Made by a program: the position numbers and the translations under genes
NCBI RefSeq assembly: GCF_042701255.1
Contig: NZ_CP170554.1
Location: 372,001 to 436,000 of the forward strand
Direction of reading: 5' to 3'
Length of the DNA: 64,000 nucleotides
Source: Tahibacter sp042701255
GTDB taxonomy: Bacteria > Pseudomonadota > Gammaproteobacteria > Xanthomonadales > Rhodanobacteraceae
In this document: positions 25,174-33,189 of the stretch, in pieces
Numbering within the stretch: position 1 is the stretch's first letter
Layout: every line of letters begins with the position of its first letter
The notes under the pieces: generated by a model
What the model was told of the DNA's origin: nothing
Database searches by the model: none
Seen by the model: only the letters and a program-made list of their open reading frames with translations

Positions 25174-26772
25174 TTACGGAAGCAGCGCGTAGGCCGGCAC
25201 GGTCAGGAAGTCGGCGAGCTGGCGCGCATGGGTCAGCTCGGCCAGCATCCAGGCCGCCTGCGGCAGGCGCTCCTGACCCGGCAGGCCGGATTTGGGCAGG
25301 CGTTCGGCGATGGTCTGGATCGCGTCGTCGAACAGGGCGAAGTCGAGCGGCGTGCCGTCGTCGAGGGTCAGCCCTTCGTGATGCAGCCAGTGCCAGAGCT
25401 GGGCGCGCGAGATCTCGGCGGTGGCCGCGTCTTCCATCAGGTGATGGATCGGCACGCAGCCCAGGCCGTCGAGCCAGGCGGCGAGATAGCGCACGCAGAC
25501 GTCGATGTTGTTGAGGAAGCCGGCGCGCGTGATCGTGCCCGGCGGCGCGAGGATCAGGTCGTCGCGCGTGACCTTGACGTCGTCGCGGCGCTTGGTCAGC
25601 TGGTTGGCGCCCGGCATCACCGCGTCGAACTCGGACTGGGCCACCGGAATCAGCCCCGGATGCGCGACCCAGGTGCCGTCGTGGCCAGCGTTGGCTTCGC
25701 GGCGCTTGTCGGCGCGCACGCGCGCCAGCGCGGCTTCGTTGGCTTCGGCGTCGCCGGAAATCGGAATCTGCGCGGCCATGCCGCCCATCGCGAACGCGCC
25801 GCGACGATGGCAGGTCTGGATCAGCAGCTCCGAATACGCCTTGAGGAACGGCACGGTCATGCCGACCTGGCCGCGCTCCGGCAGGATGTGGCTGCGGTGC
25901 GCGCGGAACGTTTTGATATAGGAAAAGATGTAATCCCAGCGGCCGCAGTTCAGGCCGACGATGCGCGTCTTCAGCGCATGCAGGATCTCGTGCATCTCGA
26001 ACACGGCCGGCAGAGTCTCGATCAGCACGGTCGCCTTCATGCTGCCGGCCGGCAGGCCCAGCTCGGCCTCGGCGAAACCCATGACCTCGTCCCACAGCGC
26101 GGCTTCGCGGTGGCTCTCGGTCTTGGGCAGATAAAAGTACGGACCGCGGTCGCGGCCCTGCAGCGACTGGGCGTTGTGGAACGCGAACAGGCCGAAGTCG
26201 AACAGCGCGCCGGCCATTTCCTCGCCGTCGACGTGGGCGTGCTTCTCGGCCAGATGCCAGCCGCGCGGACGCACGACCAGCACGGCGGTATCGGACTTGA
26301 GGCGGTATTCGCGGCCGTCGGGCGCGCGGAATTCGATGGTGCCGGCGACGGCGTCGCGCAGGTTGATCTGGCCGTCGAGCATCGCTTCCCAGGTCGGCGC
26401 CGAGGAATCCTCGAAGTCGGCCATGAACACCTTCGCGCCGGAGTTCAGCGCATTGATGATCATCTTGCGTTCGACCGGCCCGGTGATCTCGACGCGGCGG
26501 TCGATCAGCGCGACCGGAATCGGCGCGACGGTCCAGTCGGATTCGCGGATCGTGCGCGTCTCGGCCAGGAAGTCCGGCAGCTCGCCGGCATCGAAGCGGG
26601 CCTGACGCGCAGCGCGGGCCTGCAGCAGTTCGCGCCGGCGGGCATCGAAGCGCCGATGCAGCGCAGCAAGGAAGCGCAGGGCGGCGGGCGTGAGGATCTG
26701 CTCGTAGCCGGGCTTGAGAACGGCGCGGATTTCCACTGCGGATGCGCCAAACCGGTCTGCTGCAACTGCCAT
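25174..26772 (-). CDS. aceB: Malate synthase A
   Basis: Condenses glyoxylate with acetyl-CoA to malate, the second step of the glyoxylate shunt. The 532 residues compare with 533 in E. coli AceB. Recognisable blocks are FMADFEDSSAPTWEAMLDGQ, YFYLPKTESHREAALWDEV, LIETLPAVFEMHEILHALK, GLNCGRWDYIFSYIK and the catalytic MEDAATAEISRAQLWHW. The ATG at 26772 is preceded by GGAGAGG. A good promoter for the operon lies at 26809-26836 (TTGTCA, 16 bases, CATAGT on the minus strand). A regulator gene is divergent across 123 bases. Confidence 0.96.
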   Translation of the reverse strand: MAVAADRFGASAVEIRAVLKPGYEQILTPAALRFLAALHRRFDARRRELLQARAARQARFDAGELPDFLAETRTIRESDWTVAPIPVALIDRRVEITGPVERKMIINALNSGAKVFMADFEDSSAPTWEAMLDGQINLRDAVAGTIEFRAPDGREYRLKSDTAVLVVRPRGWHLAEKHAHVDGEEMAGALFDFGLFAFHNAQSLQGRDRGPYFYLPKTESHREAALWDEVMGFAEAELGLPAGSMKATVLIETLPAVFEMHEILHALKTRIVGLNCGRWDYIFSYIKTFRAHRSHILPERGQVGMTVPFLKAYSELLIQTCHRRGAFAMGGMAAQIPISGDAEANEAALARVRADKRREANAGHDGTWVAHPGLIPVAQSEFDAVMPGANQLTKRRDDVKVTRDDLILAPPGTITRAGFLNNIDVCVRYLAAWLDGLGCVPIHHLMEDAATAEISRAQLWHWLHHEGLTLDDGTPLDFALFDDAIQTIAERLPKSGLPGQERLPQAAWMLAELTHARQLADFLTVPAYALLP

Positions 26773-26808
26773 CGCCCTCTCCGTGCTGACTGCTTTCGAG
26801 GCTCGGAG

Positions 26809-26836
26809 ACTATGCGTGCAGCGCAGCATTTGACAA
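26809..26836 (-). promoter_or_regulatory. Predicted aceBA promoter
   Basis: On the minus strand, TTGTCA (26836-26831) and CATAGT (26814-26809) are separated by 16 bases. They place transcription start near 26802, about 30 bases ahead of the aceB ATG. Confidence 0.6.
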
Positions 26837-26857
26837 ACCAAACATTTCAATGCACTT

Positions 26858-26874
26858 ATTTAACGCTGTTAAAT
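26858..26874. promoter_or_regulatory. Palindromic LysR-type operator between aceB and lysR
   Basis: ATTTAAC-GCT-GTTAAAT is a perfect 7-bp inverted repeat with a 3-base centre and contains the T-N11-A core of LysR-regulator sites (T at 26860, A at 26872). Its centre is about 64 bases upstream of the predicted aceB start, the usual position of a LysR recognition site. It also overlies the region where the regulator's own transcript would begin. Confidence 0.7.
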
Positions 26875-26895
26875 CTGATCCAAGTGATTGAAATC

Positions 26896-27960
26896 ATGGC
26901 GTCATCAAACGACCGTTTGAACGCGCCGCGAACCCGAGGCGGCAAGCGCGGCACCGCGACGGCCGGCGCGGCGGGCAAGCGCAAGCCCAAGACGCGCAAC
27001 GCCGCCGACAGCACCCCGCGCTTCTACTACAAAGGCAACCGCATCAAGCAGTTGCGCGCGTTCTGTCATGTCGTGAAGTTCGGCACCCTGGCGCGCGCCG
27101 GTGAGGCGCTGTTCCTGTCCCAGGCGTCGATCAGCCTGCAGCTGTCGGCCCTGGAGACCGAACTCGGCGTGCGTCTGCTGGAACGGGCGCGTCCGCGCTT
27201 CGTGCTGACGCGCGAGGGACAGATGCTCTACGAGATTGCGCGTCCGCTGGTCGAAGGGCTGGAAGGGCTGGACCAGCAGTTCCGCAGCCAGCTGCAGGGC
27301 CTGGACGCCGGCGAGGTGACCATCGCGGCCGGCGCCTCGACCATCCAGTACCTGCTGCCGCCGCTGGTGCGCGCGTTCCGCGAGGAACACCCGCGCGTGC
27401 GGCTGCAGCTGCACAACGTCACGGGCAAGGACGGCCTCGCCTTGCTGCGCCAGGACCAGGTCGATTTCGCGTTCGGCTCCATGCTCGACGTGCCCTACGA
27501 CCTGTCCTACGAACCGGTGCAGTGGTTCGACCCGATGCTGATCCTGCCGCGCGACCACGAGCTCGCGGCCAAGCCCGACATCCGCCTGGAAGACCTGTCG
27601 CCCTACGGCCTGATCCTGCCGCCGCAGCGCCTGACCACCTACCGCCTCGTCGACCTCGTGTTCCAGCAGCGCCGCGTGCCGTATCGCGTCGCGATCGAAG
27701 TCGGCGGCTGGGAAGTCATCAAGGAATACGTCGCGATGGGACTGGGCATTTCGATCGTGACCGGCATCTGCCTGACCGAGCTCGACCATACCCGTCTCGA
27801 GGTGCGCAACCTGCGCCAGTACTTTCCGCAGCGCAGCTACGGCGTCGTCATGCGCAAGGGCAAATACCTGTCGACCCAGGCGCGCGCGTTCGTCGACCTG
27901 ATCCGCCCGGGCCTGTTCGGCCGCGGCGGCTATGACGAGGCGGGACACTCGGAGCGCTGA
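26896..27960 (+). CDS. LysR-family transcriptional regulator, probable aceBA regulator
   Basis: A LysR-type regulator of 354 residues. The winged helix-turn-helix is at about 49-108 (FGTLARAGEALFLSQASISL). The periplasmic-binding-like effector domain follows, with VTIAAGASTIQYLLPPLVRAF, VDFAFGSMLDVPYDL and ISIVTGICLTEL. It is divergent from aceB-aceA and shares the spacer containing a palindromic LysR-type site, so glyoxylate-shunt control is the natural inference. It has about 45 extra residues before the DNA-binding domain, rich in Lys, Arg and Gly (GGKRGT, GKRKPKTRN), which ordinary LysR proteins of about 300 residues lack. The ATG at 26896 is chosen, but a later start within the basic tail cannot be excluded. 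Confidence 0.88.
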   Translation: MASSNDRLNAPRTRGGKRGTATAGAAGKRKPKTRNAADSTPRFYYKGNRIKQLRAFCHVVKFGTLARAGEALFLSQASISLQLSALETELGVRLLERARPRFVLTREGQMLYEIARPLVEGLEGLDQQFRSQLQGLDAGEVTIAAGASTIQYLLPPLVRAFREEHPRVRLQLHNVTGKDGLALLRQDQVDFAFGSMLDVPYDLSYEPVQWFDPMLILPRDHELAAKPDIRLEDLSPYGLILPPQRLTTYRLVDLVFQQRRVPYRVAIEVGGWEVIKEYVAMGLGISIVTGICLTELDHTRLEVRNLRQYFPQRSYGVVMRKGKYLSTQARAFVDLIRPGLFGRGGYDEAGHSER

Positions 27961-28222
27961 GCTTTCGGCGCATCGCGCGGACGAGGCGACTCCGAATCAC
28001 CGCGGCATTGTCCACGACAAAGAGCCGAGGTGACCGGATTTTCGTGCTCTTCCGAAGCGGGAGAAGAGCCAGCGGACAGTGATCACACGAGCTCGACACG
28101 CGCTGAATTTCCTTTCGAATATTCAACGTCGCGAATAGCGACCGAATACCGCGACACGCCTCGCCGACACCGCAATTCGTCACTATCCTCTCGTCCGCGA
28201 ACGGAGAGAGGATTCGAGCCGC

Positions 28223-29307
28223 TCACCGATTGGTCAGCTGGATCTCGATGCGGCGGTTGCGCGCGAACGCGTCGGGCGTCTGGGCCGGATCCAGCGGCTG
28301 GAACTGGCCGAAGCCGTTGGCCGACAGCCGGTGCGCCGGAATGCCCTGCACGGCGAGGTATTTGACGATGGACACCGCGCGTGCCGAGGACAGCTCCAGT
28401 TCGACGGGAAGCGGTCGGTGTGGATCGGCCGCGCGTCGGTGTGGCCGTCGATGCGCAGCACCCAGTCGAGGCTGGACGGAATCTCGGCCGCGACGAGCTT
28501 GACCGTTTCGGCCAGCTTGTCCATCGAAACCTGCGCCGTCGGCCCGAGCTCGGCCGATCCCGTGTCGAACAGGATGTCGGTCGGCACGACGAAGCGGTCG
28601 CCGACGATGCGCACGTCGGAGCGGTCGCCGAGTGCGGCGCGCAGGCGGCCGAAAAATTCCGAGCGATAGCGTTCGAGCTCGCCGACGCGATTGGCCAGCG
28701 CGACGTTCAGCTGCTTGCCGAGATCGGCGATCTTGACGTCCTTGGCCTTGATGTCCTTGTTGGCCAGGTCCAGCGCAGTCTGGATCTGCGCGAGCTGCGC
28801 ATTCAGCGCGGCCATCTGCCGGTTCAGCAATTCCAGCTGTGCGACCTGCTGCGCCGACAGCTCCTTGCCCTTGGCGACTTCGTTCTGGCTCAGGCCGAGT
28901 TCGTTCGCGAGCCGTGCGACTTCGCTCTCGAGCTGGCTCTTGAGCTGAGCCAGCGCGGCGACGTCGGCGGTCAGACGCGCGGCTTCGGCCTGGGCCGCGT
29001 CGAGCGCGCCGCGAGCCGCGTCGCGTTCGCCGCTGACCGTGCCGAGCGAAGTCGACAGCTCCTTGACCTGGGCGTCGAGGCGGCGCTTGCCGTCCTCGGC
29101 CAAGGACAAGGTCTTGGCCAGCTCGGCCACGCGCGCGTTCAGATCGGCCAGCGCGCGGTTCTTGCCGGCGAGCGAATCCGACAGCACGAACTGACCCAGC
29201 GCGAACACCAGCAGCACGAAGATCAGCACCATGATCAACGAGGTCAGGGCGTCGACGAAGCCGGGCCAGATATCCGGGCCACGGCGGCGGGCGGCGAGGC
29301 TGCGCAT
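28223..29307 (-). pseudogene. MotB/OmpA-type stator partner, frameshifted near its C-terminus
   Basis: The first 300 or so residues read as a membrane-anchored peptidoglycan-binding protein. They comprise a single span (DALTSLIMVLIFVLLVFALG), a long Ala/Leu/Gln/Glu coiled coil (about residues 45-210), then an OmpA domain with VPTDILFDTGSAELG and DGHTDARPIHTDRFPSNW. At that point the frame breaks. The expected continuation ELSSARAVSIVKYLAVQG, NGFGQFQPL and RNRRIEIQLTNR lies in the next frame and ends at 28223. One missing C in the CC run at 28396-28397 accounts for it; corrected, the protein would be 361 residues. Uncorrected, the original frame ends at 28234 with about 55 meaningless residues. 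It starts six bases after the MotA/ExbB-like gene, its obvious partner. Confidence 0.85.
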
Positions 29308-29313
29308 GCGGGC

Positions 29314-30396
29314 TCAGTACCGTTCGCGTTCGGTGCCGGCCGCGCGGCGCGAGTTGTCCAGCGCGGCGGCGATCGTGCGCGAGAGCAGGCGGAATTCGTT
29401 GCGCAATTCGTCCGACAGCGCGCTGCCGGCATTGTGGCCGGCCAGCGACTTCAGGGTCGCGCGCAGTTCTTCCTGCGTTTCGACGGCCGCATGGCGTTCG
29501 CGCGCATCGCGGCCGAGGAATTCGGTCAGGCGCGCGAGCTGGGTGTTGAGCTCGCCGAGCTGCTCGTTCGCGCTGCGCCGTTCGCGCTCGTTGTCGACGA
29601 TCGCGCGCTGCATGCGTTCGAGACCGTCGGCGGTCTGTTCGAGCAGCGCCTGCACGTAGGCCGGCACCGACGTGTCCATCTCCGCACCGAGGCCCGTGCC
29701 GCCGGCGGACAGCTTGGTCACGGTCGACAGCCATTCTTCCATTTCGTTGTAGAAGCGGTTCTGCGCGTGGCCGGCCTGCAGGTCGAGGAAGCCGAGCACC
29801 AGCGAACTGGCCAGACCGAACAGCGAGGTCGAGAAGCTCGTCGCCATGCCGGCCAACGGCTCACGCAGATGGTCCTTGAGCGCCGTGAACATCGCGACGG
29901 CGTCGGTGCCCACACCAAGCGAGGCAATGATGTCCGATACCGCGCGTATGGTGCCGAGCAGGCCCCAGAAGGTGCCGAGCAGGCCGAGGAAGATGGCCAG
30001 GCCGATCAGATAACGCGACAGGTCGCGCGCTTCCTCCAGCCGCAGATAGACGCCGTCGAGCAGGGTGCGCATCGTGCTCGGGCTCAGCGCGAGCTTGCCG
30101 CGTTCGCGTCCGGCCAGCATGCGCGCGAGCGGCGCGAGCAGTCGCGGCTGGCCGACGACGGGGCGCTCGGGATTGGCGCGGCGGTAGCTTTCTATCCAGT
30201 CGATGTCGCGGTTGAGCGCGAGCACCTGGCGCAGGTTGACGGCGATGCCCGCAACCAGCACGAGCAGAATGATGCCGTTGAAGAACGGATTGGCCAGGAA
30301 GGCCTGGGTCAGACGCGGCGCGATCAGGCTGGCCAGAACGGCGATCGCGGCGAGGAAACCGGCAATCCAGACGAGGCTGCGGTTGGGTCGGGTCAT
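29314..30396 (-). CDS. MotA/TolQ/ExbB-family proton channel protein
   Basis: A 360-residue inner-membrane protein. Two N-terminal spans (SLVWIAGFLAAIAVLASLIA, NGIILLVLVAGIAVNLRQVL) precede a cytoplasmic segment. The conserved MotA/ExbB pair of helices follows: YLIGLAIFLGLLGTFWGLLG and LAGMATSFSTSLFGLASSLVLG. The GTFWGLLGTI and GMATSFSTSLFGL blocks are the family signature. The C-terminal 150 residues are hydrophilic and helical. With the downstream MotB/OmpA-like protein it would form a proton-driven stator, but there are no flagellar, tol or tonB genes nearby. The start at 30396 leaves no long N-terminal extension. The energy-transducing role follows from the family; the target is unknown. 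Confidence 0.88.
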   Translation of the reverse strand: MTRPNRSLVWIAGFLAAIAVLASLIAPRLTQAFLANPFFNGIILLVLVAGIAVNLRQVLALNRDIDWIESYRRANPERPVVGQPRLLAPLARMLAGRERGKLALSPSTMRTLLDGVYLRLEEARDLSRYLIGLAIFLGLLGTFWGLLGTIRAVSDIIASLGVGTDAVAMFTALKDHLREPLAGMATSFSTSLFGLASSLVLGFLDLQAGHAQNRFYNEMEEWLSTVTKLSAGGTGLGAEMDTSVPAYVQALLEQTADGLERMQRAIVDNERERRSANEQLGELNTQLARLTEFLGRDARERHAAVETQEELRATLKSLAGHNAGSALSDELRNEFRLLSRTIAAALDNSRRAAGTERERY

Positions 30397-30593
30397 GGAG
30401 AGGTCTCGGCGGCGGCGTCCCCTAAAGATGCCAGACGCGTCTGACCGGTTGCGTAACGCTTGGTTCCCGTCACCTGCACGGCACTTGCGCGGCAGCGGGA
30501 CGGCTGATCGCAGTCGTCGATGGCCCGGAGTGCGTGGAGACGAAGGAAATACGGTCGGAGAGTCCGCGAACGGCAAACCCATCCCCATCCCGG

Positions 30594-30614
30594 CCTTCCC
30601 CTTGAAGGGGAAGG
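30594..30614. repeat. Short palindrome between tatD and the stator operon
   Basis: CCTTCCCCTT-G-AAGGGGAAGG is a perfect 10-bp inverted repeat in the gap before the ExbB-like gene. Short purine/pyrimidine hairpins of this type recur between genes in xanthomonad chromosomes, as I recall. Confidence 0.5.
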
Positions 30615-30667
30615 GGAAAAGCGGCCTTGGCTAGTTTGTCGGGGTAGCCACTACGGGTGCGCTTGCG

Positions 30668-31453
30668 TTACAGCCCGAAGAACGCCCGCGCCGTCGCCGT
30701 CGTGCCGGCCGCCGTCGTTTCCAGCGATTCGCCGCGATCGCGTGCGACCTCGGCGCAGATGTGCGCGAGGAACATGGGTTCATTGCGCCGATGGCTGGGC
30801 ATGGGCTTCAGGTTGCGCGGCAGCAGGTAGGGGCTGTCGGTCTCGATCATCAGGCGGTTCAGCGGCACGTTGCCGACGATCTCGCGCAGATGCGTGCCGC
30901 GGCGCTCGTCGCAGATCCAGCCGGTGATGCCGACGTGGCAGTCCAGATCGAGGTAGTCGAACAGTTCTTCGCGCGTGCCGGTGAAGCAGTGCACGACCAC
31001 GGCGGCGAGCCGGTCGCGCACGGGCCGGAGTATCGCCATGAAATCGTCATGCGCGTCGCGCTGATGCAGGAACAGCGGCTTGCCGCAGTCCAGCGCGATC
31101 TGCAGCTGGCGCTCGAACGCGAACTGCTGGGTCGGTCGCGGCGACAGGTCGCGGTGGTAGTCCAGGCCGGCTTCGCCGACGGCGCGCACCTGCGGCGCTG
31201 CGACGAGTTCGCGCAGCAGCGCGTCGCAGTCGGCGTCGTATTCGTCGGCGTGGTGCGGGTGCACGCCGGCCGTCGCGAACAGCCGCCCCGGATGCGCCTG
31301 GGCCAGAGCCAGCGCCTGCGGGCTGCCGTCGCGGCTGGCGCCGGTCACGACGAGCTGGTCCACGCCCTGCGCCGCGGCGCGGTCCAGCACCGCGGTCAGG
31401 TCATGCTGAAAGGAGGAATGCGTCAGATTGGCGCCGATGTCGACGAGCTGCAT
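30668..31453 (-). CDS. tatD: TatD-family metal-dependent hydrolase/DNase
   Basis: A TIM-barrel metal hydrolase of the TatD family with 3'-5' exonuclease activity on DNA or RNA in E. coli. The 261 residues start with MQLVDIGANLTH. They contain the metal-binding and signature segments GVHPHHADEY, AVGEAGLDYHRD, VVHCFTGTREEL and the C-terminal MIETDSPYLLPR. The start at 31453 matches the family; a longer version from 31483 would add 10 residues. The gene symbol refers to the closest family member; YcfH- or YjjV-like paralogues share most motifs, although DIGANLTH favours TatD. There are no tatABC genes in the window. Confidence 0.9.
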   Translation of the reverse strand: MQLVDIGANLTHSSFQHDLTAVLDRAAAQGVDQLVVTGASRDGSPQALALAQAHPGRLFATAGVHPHHADEYDADCDALLRELVAAPQVRAVGEAGLDYHRDLSPRPTQQFAFERQLQIALDCGKPLFLHQRDAHDDFMAILRPVRDRLAAVVVHCFTGTREELFDYLDLDCHVGITGWICDERRGTHLREIVGNVPLNRLMIETDSPYLLPRNLKPMPSHRRNEPMFLAHICAEVARDRGESLETTAAGTTATARAFFGL

Positions 31454-31631
31454 GCAAGAATGACCGGGAAGAGGACTGGTCATTATGCGGAAAGCGCCGC
31501 CGCTGCTGTAGCGCCGCCTACCCTGGCGCGGCAGGCGACCGCAGCGGCGAAAAAGTTCACCGGCAATTCATCCATCTCGCAACACTCTCGCGAACGTTGC
31601 TGCTCGCACAAACAATTAGGGAGAAATCGTT

Positions 31632-32864
31632 ATGCGCAAGTTAAAAGCGTGGACAGCTGCTGGACTGTGGCTGATCGGATCGATGTTCGCGCTGCAGGCC
31701 GCGGCCAACGAAGAAGTCATCCTCGGCGATGCCGCGCAGCAGCGCGATCAGAACGCCGCCAAGGAAGTCGCTCAGATCCGCGCCCTGCTCGGCGCCTCGC
31801 AGGCGACGATCACGGCAGCGCCGCAGCGCGGCGAAGCCAAGAACCAGACCGATCCGGTCGCCAAGGCGCTGACCCCCAAGGCCAATCCCTACCGCACCTA
31901 CGCGCCGAGCTGCCTGGCCTATCCGCTGCCCGAGCAGTTCAGCGGCCCGCTGTATCCGGCCAGCGCACCGTTGCGCGTACTGCTCGCCGCACGCGACGTC
32001 AATTTTCCGGACCGCTATTTCGAGGAAGTCGTGAACGTGCGCCTCTGGCGCATCCCCTGCAGCAGCAGCGGTCAGTTCTACGATTCCGTCACCCTGCTCG
32101 CGATCGACCGCGATCCGGTCAACGAAGGCAACGGCACGCGCTATCCGCTATTCCCCGGCGTGCGCGTGACCCAGGGCAGCGCCACGCGCAAGCTCGTGCG
32201 CGTTGCCGACGAACCGAACACCGTGGTCTCGCATAGCTATGCCGACGAACCGCTGGTCAACAGCGGTACCTACGTGCTGGAAAACTTCGCGACCAACGAT
32301 TCGAGCACGGCGGTGTGGGACTTCAACAACGCCTTCACCCTGACGTTCTTCAACTTCTTCAACGGTGACCCGGGCCAGCCGATCACCGTGCCGTCGTACA
32401 ACCCGACCCAGTCCACCTATCCGACCGCGTTCCAGAACGTGCCGGTCACCGGCTACCTGACCGGCAACTGGTTCGACCCGGCGCATTCGGGCGAAGGCAT
32501 GCTGATCCAGGTGTTCGACCTGCCGGGCACGTCCAGCGAGAAGCTGCTGACCTTCGCCTGGTTCACCTACGGCGTCGACCGCCTGCCGTTCTGGCTGTTC
32601 GGTTCGGCGCGCTTCCCGACCGACTCGCGCGGCCCGATCGTGGCCGAGACCATCTACAACGGCAACGGCGGCTTCGCCGGCGACTTCGGCAGCTCGACCA
32701 CGGCGACGCGCTGGGGCACGGTCACGTTCGAATTCCCGTCCTGCTACAAGATGAAGTTCAGCTACAACGGCTCGGCTGCCGCGGTCGGCGGCCCGTCCGG
32801 CGTCGGCACGCGCGACACCTGGCAGCGCCGCGACGTGGAGCTCAACGGCCTGACCTGCGAATAA
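31632..32864 (+). CDS. Uncharacterised secreted protein with a GNWFDPAHSGEG motif
   Basis: A 410-residue exported protein (signal peptide MRKLKAWTAAGLWLIGSMFALQAAA). After a polar N-terminal segment it has a beta-rich body containing several Cys (APSCLAYP, IPCSSSGQ, FPSCYKMK, LNGLTCE). Around residues 279-295 lies TGNWFDPAHSGEGMLIQVF, a motif that recurs, often repeated, in secreted proteins of Xanthomonadales. I know no function for it. It ends with an ordinary C-terminus and a strong terminator. AGGGAG-like purines (TTAGGGAGAAATCGTT) stand before the ATG at 31632. A large extracellular or outer-membrane-associated role is only inferred. Confidence 0.75.
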   Translation: MRKLKAWTAAGLWLIGSMFALQAAANEEVILGDAAQQRDQNAAKEVAQIRALLGASQATITAAPQRGEAKNQTDPVAKALTPKANPYRTYAPSCLAYPLPEQFSGPLYPASAPLRVLLAARDVNFPDRYFEEVVNVRLWRIPCSSSGQFYDSVTLLAIDRDPVNEGNGTRYPLFPGVRVTQGSATRKLVRVADEPNTVVSHSYADEPLVNSGTYVLENFATNDSSTAVWDFNNAFTLTFFNFFNGDPGQPITVPSYNPTQSTYPTAFQNVPVTGYLTGNWFDPAHSGEGMLIQVFDLPGTSSEKLLTFAWFTYGVDRLPFWLFGSARFPTDSRGPIVAETIYNGNGGFAGDFGSSTTATRWGTVTFEFPSCYKMKFSYNGSAAAVGGPSGVGTRDTWQRRDVELNGLTCE

Positions 32865-32890
32865 GCAACTCAGGAAGTCCCGCCGCATCG

Positions 32891-32940
32891 ACCCCGGTGT
32901 TTCCCGGCCTTGGCCCGGAAACGCCGGGGTTTTTTTATTT
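32891..32940 (+). terminator. Terminator after the secreted protein gene
   Basis: A near-perfect 17-bp stem (ACCCCGGTGTTTCCCGG with CCCGGAAACGCCGGGGT) is followed by TTTTTTATTTT on the plus strand, 26 bases after the stop. Confidence 0.93.
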
Positions 32941-33072
32941 TGAACATCATGCGGAAATTTCAATGCGACCATGAGAGCGTCGGCAGCTGCTGCTCCGATG
33001 GTCTTCTCTCGCGAATAAGTTCGAGCGCTTCAGGGCAGGCCGGCAATTCGAGGGCACGCTTCGGCTCTTTGT

Positions 33073-33101
33073 CATTCCCGATTCCCGATTCCCCATTCCC
33101 C
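33073..33101. repeat. Tandem ATTCCC(G/C) heptamers
   Basis: Four consecutive ATTCCC units separated by G or C sit between the terminator at 32940 and the patatin-like gene. GGGAAT-type runs of this sort are a familiar intergenic element in Xanthomonadaceae, as I recall. The remainder of 32865-33189 shows no gene. Confidence 0.55.
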
Positions 33102-33189
33102 GCTGCGTTTGCCCACATTGCGGCCATTGGTGCCAAGTCGCCATTTCCGGTGTAGGCTGCCGGCCGGACCGGTTGGCGAGGGGAACACC

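Noticed and set aside
23839..26895. Very long plus-strand open frame opposite aceA and aceB
   Set aside because: It is antisense to two clear enzymes and owes its openness to GC-rich third positions. Only its last part, from 26896, is a gene (the LysR regulator).
28223..30396. ZorA/ZorB components of a Zorya anti-phage system
   Set aside because: The pair is MotA/MotB-like, but the channel protein lacks the very long cytoplasmic tail of ZorA, and no ZorC, ZorD or ZorE gene is adjacent (neighbours are tatD and lysR).
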